NCBI GenBank assembly: GCA_019022495.1
Contig: JAFEKR010000003.1
Span: forward strand, 2,852,001 to 2,916,000
Direction: 5' to 3'
Source: Epichloe hybrida
Taxonomy: Eukaryota; Ascomycota; Sordariomycetes; Hypocreales; Clavicipitaceae
Length of the DNA: 64,000 bases
The notes beneath the pieces are model-generated. The model was not told the DNA's origin. It made no database searches and saw nothing but the letters and a program-made list of their open reading frames with translations. This document shows, one piece after another, positions 1-10,591 of the stretch. Numbering within the stretch: position 1 is the first letter of the stretch; every line of letters starts with the position of its first letter. Position numbers and translations under genes: made by a program.

Positions 1-72
1 GGCTCGATGCCGAGTTATTTGCGAGTAATCTACGGACTAGATGACGACTGATAGTTTCGCGGGACACACGGC

Positions 73-94
73 GGGGCAAAAAAAAAAAAAAAAG
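73..94. repeat. Poly-A tract upstream of the first gene
   Basis: A run of about 15 adenines lies in the 248 bases before the flavin oxidoreductase start. Nothing else is recognisable in this leader. Confidence 0.6.
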
Positions 95-248
95 CGAATT
101 TATAAGCGTCTTCGATTGCTTCTAGCGCCCATGTAATACATGGCGGTATAAAGGAGTCGCTCGCCGTTCTGGCTTCTGGCTTTGGAAGACGGGACAAAAA
201 GCTGCCCCTTTCATCTCGTAGCACTCTGCTCGCCCCAAGTCTCCAAAA

Positions 249-1586
249 ATGGTTCACTTCGACCCTCGCAACAAGGGCCAGGCCGGCGTGTCCTTCTACA
301 CGCCTGCGCAGGATCCCGCCGCCGGCTCGGCTGCCGACGCGGCGTCCGCGCCGACTCTGTACAAGCCGTTGAAGCTGCGCTCTCTCGAGCTGCACAACCG
401 CTTCGTCGTGTCGCCCATGTGCCAGTACAGCGCCGACAACGGCCACCTGACCGACTACCACCTTGTGCATCTGGGCCAGTTCGCCCTCCACGGCGCCGGG
501 CTCGTCATGGTCGAGGCCACGGCCACGGAACCCCGCGGCCGCATCTCCCCTCAGGACTCTGGCCTCTGGCAGGACTCGCAGATGGAGCCGCTGCGTCGCA
601 TCGTCAACTACCTTCATAGCCAGAACACCAAAGCTGGGATTCAGCTTGCCCATGCTGGCCGCAAGGCGAGCACGCTTGCTCCGTGGATCGGAGGCTCTGT
701 CCAAAAGGCCCTCGCCGATGAGGCCCATGGCGGCTGGCCCAGCGATGTCGTTGGTCCCAGTCCCATTCCATACGCCGAGGACCATGCCATGCCCAAGGAG
801 CTCACGCTCGACGAGATCCAAGGTCTGGTCAAGAGCTTTGCTGAGTCGGCGCTTCGGGCTGTCAAAGCTGGCTTTGACATGATTGAGATTCACGGCGCCC
901 ACGGGTACCTGATTACTGAATTCCTGTCACCGTTGTCCAATGTACGTCTTCTCTTACTTTTGTGAAACTGAAGTAGACGCAGATGAAGAGAAACGAGGCA
1001 ACAGACTAACACGTGGCTTCCTTTTTTTTTTTAGAAACGCAACGACGACTACGGGGGCAGGTTCGAAAACCGAGTCCGTTTCCTCCGCGAAATCATCCAA
1101 GCAGTCCGCGCCGTCATCCCAGAATCGATGCCCCTATGGTTGCGCATCTCTGCCACCGAATGGATGGAACACGCTGGCCAGCCCTCTTGGGACCTCGAGA
1201 GCAGCATTAAGCTCGCCAAGCTGCTCCCCGGCCTGGGCATCGATGTTCTCGACGTCAGCAGCGGCGGCAACAGCGCTGGCCAGAAGTTTCTGCGCGAGAA
1301 GACCTATCAGACTAACCTGGCCAGGGAGATCCGTCGGGCCCTCCGCGCCGACAACATCGACTTGATCATCGGGGCTGTCGGCAGCATTGACGCGCCTGAG
1401 TTTGCGCGAGATGTCGTGCAAGAAGGAGGGGACCAGTCGGCAGATCTGGTTTTGGTGGCTAGGCAGTTCTTGCGGGAGCCGGATTTCGTGCTGAATGTCG
1501 CGGAGAAGCTGGGTGTGCCTGTGAAGTGGCCGAACCAGTACCACATGGCTGAGCCCAAGGACGTTCATCAGGCATTCAAGCTCTGA
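249..1586 (+). CDS. NADH:flavin oxidoreductase, old yellow enzyme family (YqjM-like)
   Basis: Predicted FMN-dependent ene-reductase that reduces activated C=C bonds with NAD(P)H. Two exons, 249-941 and 1035-1586, are joined across a GTACGT...TTTAG intron to give 414 residues, which fits the family. The N-terminal part carries SPMCQYS, matching the cysteine of thermophilic-like (YqjM-type) OYEs, and QLAHAGRK holds the substrate-binding histidine pair. EIHGAHGYLITEFLSP runs across the splice into NKRNDDYGGRFENR, the classical FMN-barrel signature, which confirms the junction. A C-terminal GxVG...REPDF region matches the phosphate-binding end of the barrel. The ATG at 249 is chosen because the conserved region begins about 40 residues later. 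There is no signal peptide, so a cytosolic enzyme is likely. The physiological substrate cannot be told from the sequence. The family is sure; the role is open. Confidence 0.93.
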
Positions 1587-3167
1587 GCTTGAGGAGTCAA
1601 GATCAGTAGTGGAGAAGGAGAGAGGGGCATACTAACTTATAAGAGGTTGCTCTGTTGTTGACTTTTCCGTGGTTCCTTTCAAGCGAGGTGCATTAGATGG
1701 GAATGACTCATGGCAATTCCACGTGTGCGCCGGACAGACAGCGCAATTGAGCAATTGCACAGTACAATAGACAATCATCTAGAGAAGAATCAACACATGT
1801 CGGGAATCCTAAAGCGTGGCGACTCGAGACCCTCCAATCAGCACCATTTCCTTATCACAAAGCTGTCCTCCGTCCGAGTTGCCCTGCACCAATGGTGTTT
1901 GGTGGTCCTGTCAGATCGGATAATATCAAGCTCACACACTACAATGTGTTCTGTTTGGCTTGGAACTGGCGCCAGAGTGTGGAGTCATCGCAGTGCACTG
2001 GCGTTGCCTTGTTGAGAGGACTGATTGTCGCTGAGGCCGGGTCTTTGCCTGGAAATATCCTCATCTGCTGGGCTGCGGCGTATTGACAGAAGCTCGACGT
2101 CTCTCTCGATGCCGCCCTGCCACAACTGCTGGAACTGATATTGTATTCCGGGGACAGCTATGTAATTGCAACTGTGGCCTTTGCCGGCAGTTGTCCCCTG
2201 CGCGACGCTGCATTTGGGCATGTGTGGCGAGCGGTGGCACACAGCTGTCTCTATGCAATATTGACCCAGTGAAATTGGAATAGCAGTGCAGATACTGCTA
2301 ATAGTGCATGAAGCGTCAATGCCATTTCTGCCACGCCAGCGGGGCAGAGCTGGGGGCGAGAGACCGGACGTCTCTTTTCCGTACTTGTCGAGTTTCGACA
2401 GTAATTACTTCGTTCTCCCGAGGGGATCGAATCCCCTGTCGCACCTTTCTTCCTGCCTGAGATAATATGTCTTGAGTAACCGAGCAGAGGCACCGGGCCA
2501 GCCCGTGATCAGCATTGGGAGGATTGATGGTCCCAGGGAAACGTGAAGTTGCCCGAGTGCTTGCCCATTTTCCCGCTCGAGTCCGATGGGTGTCTGGTGA
2601 GGCCGATTAATCTAAAAAAAAAAAAAGAGAGAGAGAAGGAAAAAACAAAAACCCAAATCGCCGGGCTCAGAGCCAGATGAAAAGCCTGGTATTAATATGT
2701 TCATGTCGTTCAGGTCGGGATTTGAATTTGGATTTGAAACTCGATTCCCTCACAAATCTGAATTGGATGCCCCACTCGCCTGTGGTCCCACGGATGCGAG
2801 GGCGTCGGTTGGTCGCACCAACATTCTATAGTGGGGCATGTGCCAATGCCGCTGCAACGTCTTAAAAGTAAGCTGTCAACTTGGGGAAAAGGGGACACTT
2901 GTTCAATTGGAACCGCGTCCTTGGCCTTTCGCCTCAGCGCCTTGTCTACTTCTAGGTACAAAACCTCCCCGTCCCATCATCCCCTCGACGCAAGCATTCT
3001 CTTCATTCCCCTTCCCATCCCCATCCACATAATAAGCCCCCCTTGTTCTTTGTGGCTTCCAGACCGGGCTTTGGAAAAGGTTTCGTCCATCATCCCTTTT
3101 CTTACTTGTAATACTTCGCTTTCGGCACATCTAGCGTAGCTCTCTAGCTTGCCAGCTCCTCCGCATC
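1587..3167. other. Intergenic region, no gene seen
   Basis: This holds the 3' side of the oxidoreductase gene and the promoter and 5' leader of the PDI gene. All reading frames are short and match nothing. A purine-rich stretch with about 13 adenines sits near 2614-2640 and a C/T-rich leader (about 2960-3110) precedes PDI. A tRNA-like T-arm near 2415-2440 was examined and rejected. Confidence 0.6.
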
Positions 3168-4797
3168 ATGCATCACAAGAAAATCGCCTTCGGCCTCTTG
3201 GCCGCTTTGGCTTCCCTGGCTTCCGCTGAGGACAAGTCAGATGTTCACCAGCTCACCGAGAAGACCTTCGACGACTTCGTCAAGGCCAACCCCTTGGTCC
3301 TTGCTGAATGTAAGTTTCTTGCCTGTTACACTCCATGAACGGTGCTACTCCTTACTACGTCGTCACTCTACTCTCAAGCGTCCATCGACGCTGACTTGAT
3401 TATTCCGTCTAGTCTTTGCTCCCTGGTGCGGACACTGCAAGGCTCTCGCCCCCGAGTACGAGGAGGCCGCTACCTCTCTGAAGGAGAAGAGCATCAAACT
3501 TGCCAAGATTGACTGTACAGAAGAGGCCGACCTTTGCCAGAAGCACGGTGTTGAGGGCTATCCCACCCTCAAGGTCTTCCGCGGCCTTGACATCGTGGCC
3601 CCCTACAACGGCCCGCGCAAGGCTGCTGGCATCACCTCTTACATGGTGAAGCAGTCCCTGCCTGCCGTCTCCTCTCTTACCAAGAGCACTCTCGAGGAAT
3701 TCAAGACTGCTGATGAGGTTGTTCTCGTCGCTTACATTGCCGCTGATGACAAGATCTCCAACAAGACATTCACTAGCGTTGCTGAGAAGCTCCGCGACAA
3801 CTACCTCTTCGGCGGAGTCAATGACGCCGCTGTTGCCGAGGCTGAGGGCGTCAAATTTCCCTCTATTGTTCTGTATAAGTCTTTTGACGAGGGCAAAAAC
3901 ACCTTCACCGACAAGTTCGACCTGGAGACCATCGAGAAGTTCGCCAGGACATCCGCCACCCGTCTTTTTGGTGAGGTCGGCCCTGAGACCTACGCTACCT
4001 ACATGTCTGCCGGTATTCCCCTGGCCTACATCTTTGCCGAGACCCAGGAGGAGCGTGACAGCTTGAGCGAGGACCTCAAACCCATTGCTGAGAAGTACAA
4101 GGGCAAGATTAACTTTGCCACCATTGATGCCAAGGAGTTTGGCGCCCACGCCCGAAACGTGAACCTGAAGACCGATGTATTCCCAGCCTTTGCCATCCAC
4201 GAGATCGGCAAGAACCTGAAATTCCCCTTTGACCAGGAGCTGAAGATCACCAAGGAAGCCATCGCCAAATTCGTTGATGACTACTCCGCTGGTAAGATTG
4301 AGGCCAGCATCAAGTCCGAGCCTATTCCCGAGAAGCAGGATGGCCCCGTCGCAGTCATCGTAGCCAAGAACTACGAGAATATTGCTTTGGATGACAAGAA
4401 GGACGTCCTGGTTGAGTTCTACGCCCCGTGGTGCGGTCACTGCAAGGCTCTGGCCCCCAAATACGACCAGCTCGGGGAAGCCTACGGCAAGAGCGAGTTC
4501 AAGGACAAGGTCGTCATTGCCAAGGTCGATGCCACCCTCAACGATGTTCCTGATGACATTACTGGATTCCCTACCATTAAGCTGTTCCCCGCTGGCGCCA
4601 AGGACGCTCCCGTCACCTTCAACGGTGCACGTACTGTTAAGGACTTGATCAAGTTTATCGAGGAGAACGGCAAGTACAAGGCCTCCGTGCCTTTCGAAGA
4701 GGAGGAGGCTACCGAGGACGCTGCTCCCGCTGCTCCCGCTGCTTCTGAGGAGAAGGATACGGCTGAGAAGGATGTTGAGGACCATGACGAGCTGTAA
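3168..4797 (+). CDS. PDI1: Protein disulfide isomerase, ER lumen
   Basis: Catalyses formation and reshuffling of disulfides in proteins folding in the ER. Exons 3168-3309 and 3413-4797 (GTAAGT...TCTAG intron) give 508 residues, the usual PDI length. An N-terminal signal peptide (about residues 1-20, MHHKKIAFGLLAALASLASA) precedes thioredoxin domain a with CGHC at residues 53-56. Two redox-inactive b-type domains follow, then domain a' with a second APWCGHC (Cys388 and Cys391), an acidic Ala/Glu-rich c region, and a terminal HDEL retrieval signal. The intron falls just before the first active site. Domain order a-b-b'-a'-c and both active sites are intact. The identification is secure. A long frame on the opposite strand is a codon-bias shadow. 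The Erv2-like oxidase at 45458 is a plausible source of oxidising equivalents. Confidence 0.98.
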
Positions 4798-5234
4798 ACG
4801 TGGTGATGGATTTTGTGATGACGGTGTACCAGCTCCAAAAAGGAGGGAAATTATTGCCTTTTATGAATGTCCCGGGCGTAGGTTTCTGTTAAATTTTCTG
4901 GTTTTACTGGGTTGGCTTGACAATCAAGCTTCATAGCTTCTATGGTAGCATTCATGGAAGCTCTGAGTGATTAAAATTATCACATCACGTACATGATTCT
5001 TGACTTCTGACCTCAGATCCTCTCGTGTGTAGCTTAGCATAGATTTGAATCTGGACGTTCATTTGTGACGAGCTTATTACAGGCTTCAGCAAATGCTGAC
5101 AAAAATGTGGCACTCATCTGAGCATTCTGGCGGCACTCGCTTTAGCAGCTTCCGAGGACATGCCCATCCTCACCATTCGTTGTCTGAGGAATTACACATA
5201 CAGCTGTTACACACACGCGATCCTCAACCTTCAT
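4798..5234. other. Convergent intergenic region
   Basis: Lies between the 3' ends of the PDI gene (plus) and the small mitochondrial-type gene (minus). It holds the two 3' UTRs by position. I see no coding sequence. Confidence 0.6.
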
Positions 5235-5761
5235 TCATTTCTTCTCTTGCGTTCTTTGTTCCAAAGCCTTCACGTAATTCGTCAGACGGTTAACCGAAGC
5301 TTGCAAGGTCTATCCCAAGTTAGCTTGAAAACAGTCCGCACAACGTATTCGAGCCGTCACGACATCAACGGCAGTACATATCGCGTTCGAGAAGGGAGGT
5401 AGGCCAACATATATGTCTTCAGTGAGAAGATCGTTCGATGCCCTGTACTCTTGGAGAAGGTAAGTGTACACGGCGCCACCGGCAAGAACAGAGCCGAACA
5501 TGAAGCCGAAAAGCCTGTCTCGCATCGCAACACACACATTGGTCAACAACTCTTTCCATGAGAAAACAGATGCCCTTCATGAGATGAACTCGTTGGGCCA
5601 CCATCGTCGGGACATAGAATCAAAGCTTACCCTCCTCGGAAAGCTCCCATCGGCCGCTTAGGTGGAAGGGGCGCATCGGCCATTCGTCGAGCGGATGTGC
5701 TGAAAGTGCGCGCGGCCATGGCACGAGTGGTGCTGAAGGCCAGTGTGGAGGTTCCTAGCAT
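5235..5761 (-). CDS. Small predicted mitochondrial membrane protein (103 aa), unknown function
   Basis: Three exons on the minus strand: 5761-5631, 5514-5409 and 5309-5235. The junctions keep frame (GTAAGC donor with a CAG acceptor; then a weaker GTTGGC donor with a GATAG acceptor). The product starts MLGTSTLAFSTTRAMAARTF and continues STSARR, a basic, Ser/Thr-rich N-terminus typical of mitochondrial presequences. A single glycine-rich hydrophobic segment, LFGFMFGSVLAGGAVYTYLL (about residues 45-64), could cross the inner membrane. A polar C-terminal helix LTNYVKALEQRTQEKK follows. The layout resembles small fungus-specific mitochondrial membrane proteins that I cannot name. The second intron rests on protein pattern rather than a consensus donor, so exon 3 is the least certain part. 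An upstream in-frame ATG at 5857 exists but would put extra hydrophobic residues before the presequence. Confidence 0.7.
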
Positions 5762-6134
5762 CGTGAAGGTCGCAAAGGTTGGCTCGAGGACAAGCAGAGG
5801 TGCGTGATGTCTGGTAGATGAGACGCAAAGAAGGATGTGATGAGAGACAAGTTGCATGGGCCCACTTGATTGGACAGGCCGACCTAATAGTTTTAGAGTA
5901 GTAATAAAAGGAGCTTGGAACGGTCATGGCGGCGGATTTTTCCGGCCCTGCATCACAGTCGACGCCAATTGCACAACAGCTCCTTCTGTGCCTTTGACAC
6001 GCGCCTCTCTCAATCTCGAGATTAATCGAGACAGGAAAAACCACTATAGTTTTTTGCCAAAACGCCCTCGACAACTCATTCTTTAATTTTGGTATACAAC
6101 GCGCCATTCCGGCTCCCCTTCTTCAAGGAGCATC
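5762..6134. promoter_or_regulatory. Shared divergent promoter region
   Basis: About 370 bases separate the start of the minus-strand mitochondrial-type gene from the start of the plus-strand HIT zinc-finger gene, so both promoters must lie here. No specific factor site is recognised. Confidence 0.4.
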
Positions 6135-6999
6135 ATGAATAATTTCGGCGTCATCGAGCTTGCCAGCACTCGAACGACTTCCGCGCCAGGATGGGCTTAT
6201 GTGCCAGATACTGCCATTGCTGCAGGCTCGGCTGGCATCCAACCTGCAAACAGGAAGCGGGCGCGTAACCCTACTGGTGGTGGGCCGAGTCTGAGTGATC
6301 TGACAGCAAGGCAAGAGGCCAAGATACGGAAGGAGGTGGAGGGTCTGGAAAAAGATGGCAACAAGGATAATACTATACCATTGCCGGTGAAGAGTGGACG
6401 AGGTAAGCGATAAACGCCTTGTCTCAACAACAATGTCCTTCGTGTGATCTAACACTGACTCGGCTTCTGTTGCAAAAACAGCCCCAACTAAATTCATGCC
6501 CAACGTTCGCAAAGTCATGCAATCCCAGAAAACGTTCGCAAACCACTTAGACGACTACCTCGCGCTCCAGGCCCTGACCGAAGCGAACTCTGCAGCGAGC
6601 AAACGTCCCGGAGGCAACAAGAAGGATGCAGCTGCCTCGACACCGAAGCCATCTGTGTCCGAAGACGTGGCAATGTCGAATGCGACCGACTTGCCGCCCG
6701 TTTTACCACCGCCGTATAGAGATCCACCTGCTTCGCTCCCAGGCGACAATGACGCCTTGCTCATGTCACGCGTGCCAGAGATGCCGTCAGATGACGAGCT
6801 GCGCAAATTGTTGTCCCAGCCGCCGTTGCCGTACCTAGAGGCATTGGGGAATCTGGATGAAACGTATCCGAGGAGAGTATTTTGCGAGGTCTGTGGCTAT
6901 TGGGGGCGCGTGAGGTGTTTGAAATGCGGCACAAGGGTTTGTGCCCTGGATTGTCTGGAGACGCACCGGGAGGAGTGTGTGACGAGATATGGCATTTGA
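6135..6999 (+). CDS. VPS71: HIT-type zinc-finger protein, Vps71/ZNHIT1-like (SWR1 complex)
   Basis: Exons 6135-6402 and 6482-6999, joined across a GTAAGC...ACAG intron, give 261 residues. The C-terminus carries the HIT zinc finger: FCEVCGYWG, then RCLKCGTRVC, then LDCLETHREEC, with the CxxC pairs and terminal His/Cys of that family. Just after the splice, APTKFMPNVRKVMQSQKTF is the basic conserved block that precedes the finger in Vps71/ZNHIT1 proteins. In yeast this protein is part of the SWR1 remodeller that installs histone H2A.Z; a nuclear role is inferred from that family. A basic NRKRAR stretch near residue 40 could be a nuclear localisation signal. The middle is low-complexity, Pro/Ser/Ala-rich. 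The zinc finger is clear. Assignment to Vps71 rather than another HIT-finger protein is likely but not proven. Confidence 0.82.
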
Positions 7000-7809
7000 A
7001 GAGGGCCGGTTTGTCATTGTGAGTTGGCAGCAAAATCTCCTTTCACATTTCCTCTGGAATAAAGACTCGTTTTTGAACATCAACAGCTTAGAGGGCCTAA
7101 CGGATCATGTCTACGAAGTCCCTCAGTCGCCGCTTAATTGCAATGACTTCTGCTGGGCAACGAAGGCGTCCCCTCATTACGCCTCTAATAACAAGAGAAG
7201 AATAACAAGAGAAGGATTAGGGTTCCAACTCCGAGTCCTCGCTCCAAACGGTGGAGTTGCACTTAGCAGAGGTTCTCCGGACCGCCGCAATCCTAGCCAT
7301 AACGCCTCTGCGAGGTAACTGCTCCTAGAGCCTGTCAGTCCTTTTTTTTTTGGTGTTTTCGTTTGATTGATAGCGCTTCGAGGGAATGGTTGGCGTTTTG
7401 TGGTGTGTAAATTACGCATGATACCCAAGCAGCACTTCCTCACTTGTCGAGATGTATCTGGAGAGATAATAGAAGAATGACAGCTGTCTCATGAATATAT
7501 CCTCTGTGAAGTTGTGTTCAACATTGCTTACTGGCAGACAGTGTAGGGGAATGACCGGAGCAACCCGAGGCTCCTCCGCCGCACATCGGCAGCGAGTAAA
7601 ATACACCTGAGTCACCCCACCTTCGTACCACTCATCAGGGAGTCAAGGGTATCCTGCCCCTCCACGCAAAGTAAAACCTTCCCTCGAAAACCCAAGCCCC
7701 CGAATTGATTTAAACGCCACCGAGAAAAACACCCCCTCACCCGTGTTTCTTTCTCGCCTGCATTGTCCGATTCCTTACGCGACGCCCGAGTAAAACTGCT
7801 TCTCGAAAC
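7000..7809. other. Intergenic region, promoter and leader of the ThrRS gene
   Basis: No coding sequence is recognised in this 0.8 kb. It includes a poly-T tract near 7341-7351 and a duplicated AATAACAAGAGAAG stretch near 7187-7216. Confidence 0.5.
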
Positions 7810-10591
7810 ATGTCGTCTGAACAAGTTGATGTTCCCAAGGCGGCCGAGGGTGCTTCCGCGCAGCAGAGTCTGCCCTCGCGGCCGGCCAAGCAGCCCAAGG
7901 AGAAGGGGGCTAAAGGCGGCAAGAATTCTGGTCTTGAGGTACAGAAATAGAGAAGACAGGAACAGCTTCTTTGCAAGGCTCGCCAAGGGTTAAGCGCAGG
8001 AGTCGAGAAAGAGACAAAGAGAGAGATTCTGACTGACGTGATTGATGTAGCTTCCAGAACTCCCAGAGTTTATCCAGCACCGATTAGATATTTTCGACAA
8101 GATAAAGGCTAGGCAAGATGCGGAAATTGCTGGTGCGTATCATGGGAGTGCTTTGCGACCAAGTTCACGGAACAGAGTGGACTGACATGATTTGAACCAT
8201 TGGCAGCCAAGCCCCGCGAGGAAATTACCATTATCCTGCCCAATGGAAAGGAAGAAAAGGGCACATCGTGGGAGACCACGCCTCTTATGATTGCCAAGGG
8301 CATTTCAAAGTCACTTCTCGAACGCACAGTCATTACCAAGGTTGATGGGGAGTTGTGGGATCTAACGAGGCCGATCGAGAAGAGCTGCAAGCTCGAATTT
8401 ATTGATTTCGAGAGCGAGGAGGGCAAGGCCGTTTTCTGGCATTCGTCCGCCCATATCTTGGGCGAGGCTTGTGAAAGACGCTACGGCTGTTTTCTCTGTA
8501 ATGGACCTCCTACGAAGGATCCCCCTGGCTTTTACTATGACATGGCCAATATGGAAGGGTAACCCCCCCCCCCCTCCCTCTCTCTTCTACCATGCTATCC
8601 TTGACCAGGATGAAATGAACTGAGCTTGCTAACATTCTTCCAGCCAAGCCGTTGCTGAAGAGGACAAGAAGGCCCTCGAAACCATTGCTAATTCCATCAT
8701 CAAGGAGAAGCAGCCTTTTGTTCGTCTTGAGATGACCAAGGATGAATTACTTGAGATGTTCAAGTACAGCAAGTACAAGGAGTACTTCATAAACCAGCGG
8801 GTGCCAAATGACACCAAGTCTACCGTCTACCGATGCGGTCCTCTTATCGATTTGTGCCGTGGCCCTCACGTGCCTAATACCGGCAACATCAAGGCGTTCT
8901 CTGTCCTAAGAGTAAGATTTCGCTAAAGTTCCCAGCTCTTAGAGTTGAGGCAATACTTTCATGGTGTGACTGACAAGCCGTCTTAGAATTCTGCCGCATA
9001 CTGGCTAGGTGACAGCAAAAATGAGTCTGTGCAGCGAATTGCTGGCATCTCCTTCCCCGACAAGACCGCCCTCGCCGAATACAAAAAGTTCCTGGAGGAA
9101 GCTGCCAAGCGCAACCACCGCAAGATCGGCCAGGACCAGAAACTCTTCTTCTGGGACGAGATGTCTCCTGGCTCCACCTTCTGGCTGCCTCATGGTACCC
9201 GCATCTACGAGTCCTTGATGACTCTGATCAAGGGTGAATACAGAAAACGAGGCTTTCAGGAGGTCATGTCTCCCAACATGTACAAGTCCGACCTCTGGAA
9301 AGTCTCCGGACACTGGAACCATTATGAAGACGGCATGTTCACTTTTGATGTAGAGAAGGAGAAATTCGGACTGAAGCCCATGAACTGCCCTGGCCACTGC
9401 AAGATCTTCAATCACTCCGACGTCACCTACAAAGACTTGCCATGGCGTATGGCTGATTTCGGTGTTCTTCACCGTAACGAGTTCTCTGGAGCTCTGTCTG
9501 GCCTCACGCGTGTGCGCCGATTCCAGCAGGACGACGCTCATATTTTCTGCACGATTTCTCAGGCATGTTGAGTCCTAGAGATGACTAGCTTTTTCGAAAC
9601 CATGGTTATAGGCTAACTGCGAAACATAGATCCAACAAGAAATTGAAGGCGCCTTCGACTTCTTGTACAGCATTTACGGTCTGTTTGGCTTCGAATTCAA
9701 GCTGAAGTTGTCTACGCGCCCAGAGAAGTTCATTGGTGACGTTGCAGTGTGGGACATGGCTGAGGCCAATCTCAAGGATGCTCTAGATTCTTTCACGCAG
9801 AAGATTGGTTCCCAGTGGGAGGAGAACCCCGGCGACGGCGCCTTCTACGGCCCCAAGATTGATATCACTGTGTACGATGCCCTAAGACGAGACTTCCAGT
9901 GCGGCACGATCCAGCTGGATTTCAACTTGCCTAAGCGATTCAAGCTGCGATACGTCCAGGGTAAGGACGAGCCGCCTGCCGAGGGAGCTGGTGTGGACGA
10001 GGACCTGCCTGCTGGCTATGCCAGACCAGTCATGATTCATCGTGCCGTTCTTGGCAGTTTTGAGCGCATGATCGGTATTCTCACAGAGCACTTTGCTGGC
10101 AAGTGGCCGTTCTGGCTCAGCCCCCGGCAGGTGCTGGTAGTGCCTGTCATGCCTGCGGTGAATGACTACGCCAAGGAAGTTCAAAAGATGTGCTACGAGA
10201 AGGGCCTGTTTGCCGACGTCGACCTAAGCGGAAACACGTTCCAAAAGAAGATTCGAACTGGCCAGCTGGACCAGTACAACTTCATCTTCGGTAAGTTCTC
10301 ACCGGTGTGGGGTCGTTCGTGCGAACCGTCAGCCTTGGGCCCTCTTTCGGGCCAAAATCCATGTGCATGACATTTGAAACCACTATTTTGCCATGTTCAT
10401 GTTTGCTAACGAGTTTGCCTTTTCACAACACTGTAGTCGTCGGCGCCGAGGAAGAAAAATCACGCACGGTCAACATCCGCAACCGTGATGATCAAAGCAC
10501 CCAGAACAAGGGCGAGCTGATCCCTCTTTGTGAGGCGCTTGACCACATGATCAAGCTCAAGGACGAGAGACGGATCTCCAACAAGTTTTAA
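7810..10591 (+). CDS. THS1: Threonyl-tRNA synthetase, cytosolic
   Basis: Charges tRNA-Thr with threonine. Seven exons keep frame throughout: 7810-7938, 8051-8132, 8207-8558, 8644-8911, 8987-9562, 9630-10290 and 10437-10591, giving 740 residues. Domains in order are a lysine-rich extension; a TGS domain ([13 protein letters not shown]...); an editing domain with HSSAHILG and [17 protein letters not shown]; the class II core with MNCPGHC (zinc ligand Cys) and motif 2 [16 protein letters not shown]; motif 3 around [15 protein letters not shown]; and a C-terminal anticodon-binding domain ([15 protein letters not shown]). There is no mitochondrial presequence on this start. The intron after exon 5 begins GCATGT rather than GT: reading the frame through meets a stop at once, and the only acceptor that restores the protein is at 9629, so a GC-AG intron is inferred. 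The family assignment is secure. Confidence 0.96.
9563..9629 (+). other. Probable GC-AG intron in the ThrRS gene
   Basis: The exon ends ...ATTTCTCAG, then GCATGTTGAG, and the intron closes with AACATAG. Using the nearby GT (four bases on) breaks the frame with every acceptor tried. The joined protein reads ...CTISQ then [17 protein letters not shown], as expected for ThrRS. Confidence 0.75.

Noticed and set aside
30..902. 290-residue minus-strand frame over the oxidoreductase gene
   Set aside because: Shadow of the conserved sense-strand exon, with no recognisable feature.
2412..2442. tRNA-like T-arm (GGGGATCGAATCCCC)
   Set aside because: A stem with a T-loop-like heptamer is present, but no matching acceptor stem, anticodon arm or D-arm could be built on either strand.
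3409..4785. 458-residue open frame antisense to PDI
   Set aside because: It lies wholly opposite a conserved exon. Its Leu/Val/Gly-rich sequence is what codon bias of the sense strand produces, and no domain is visible.
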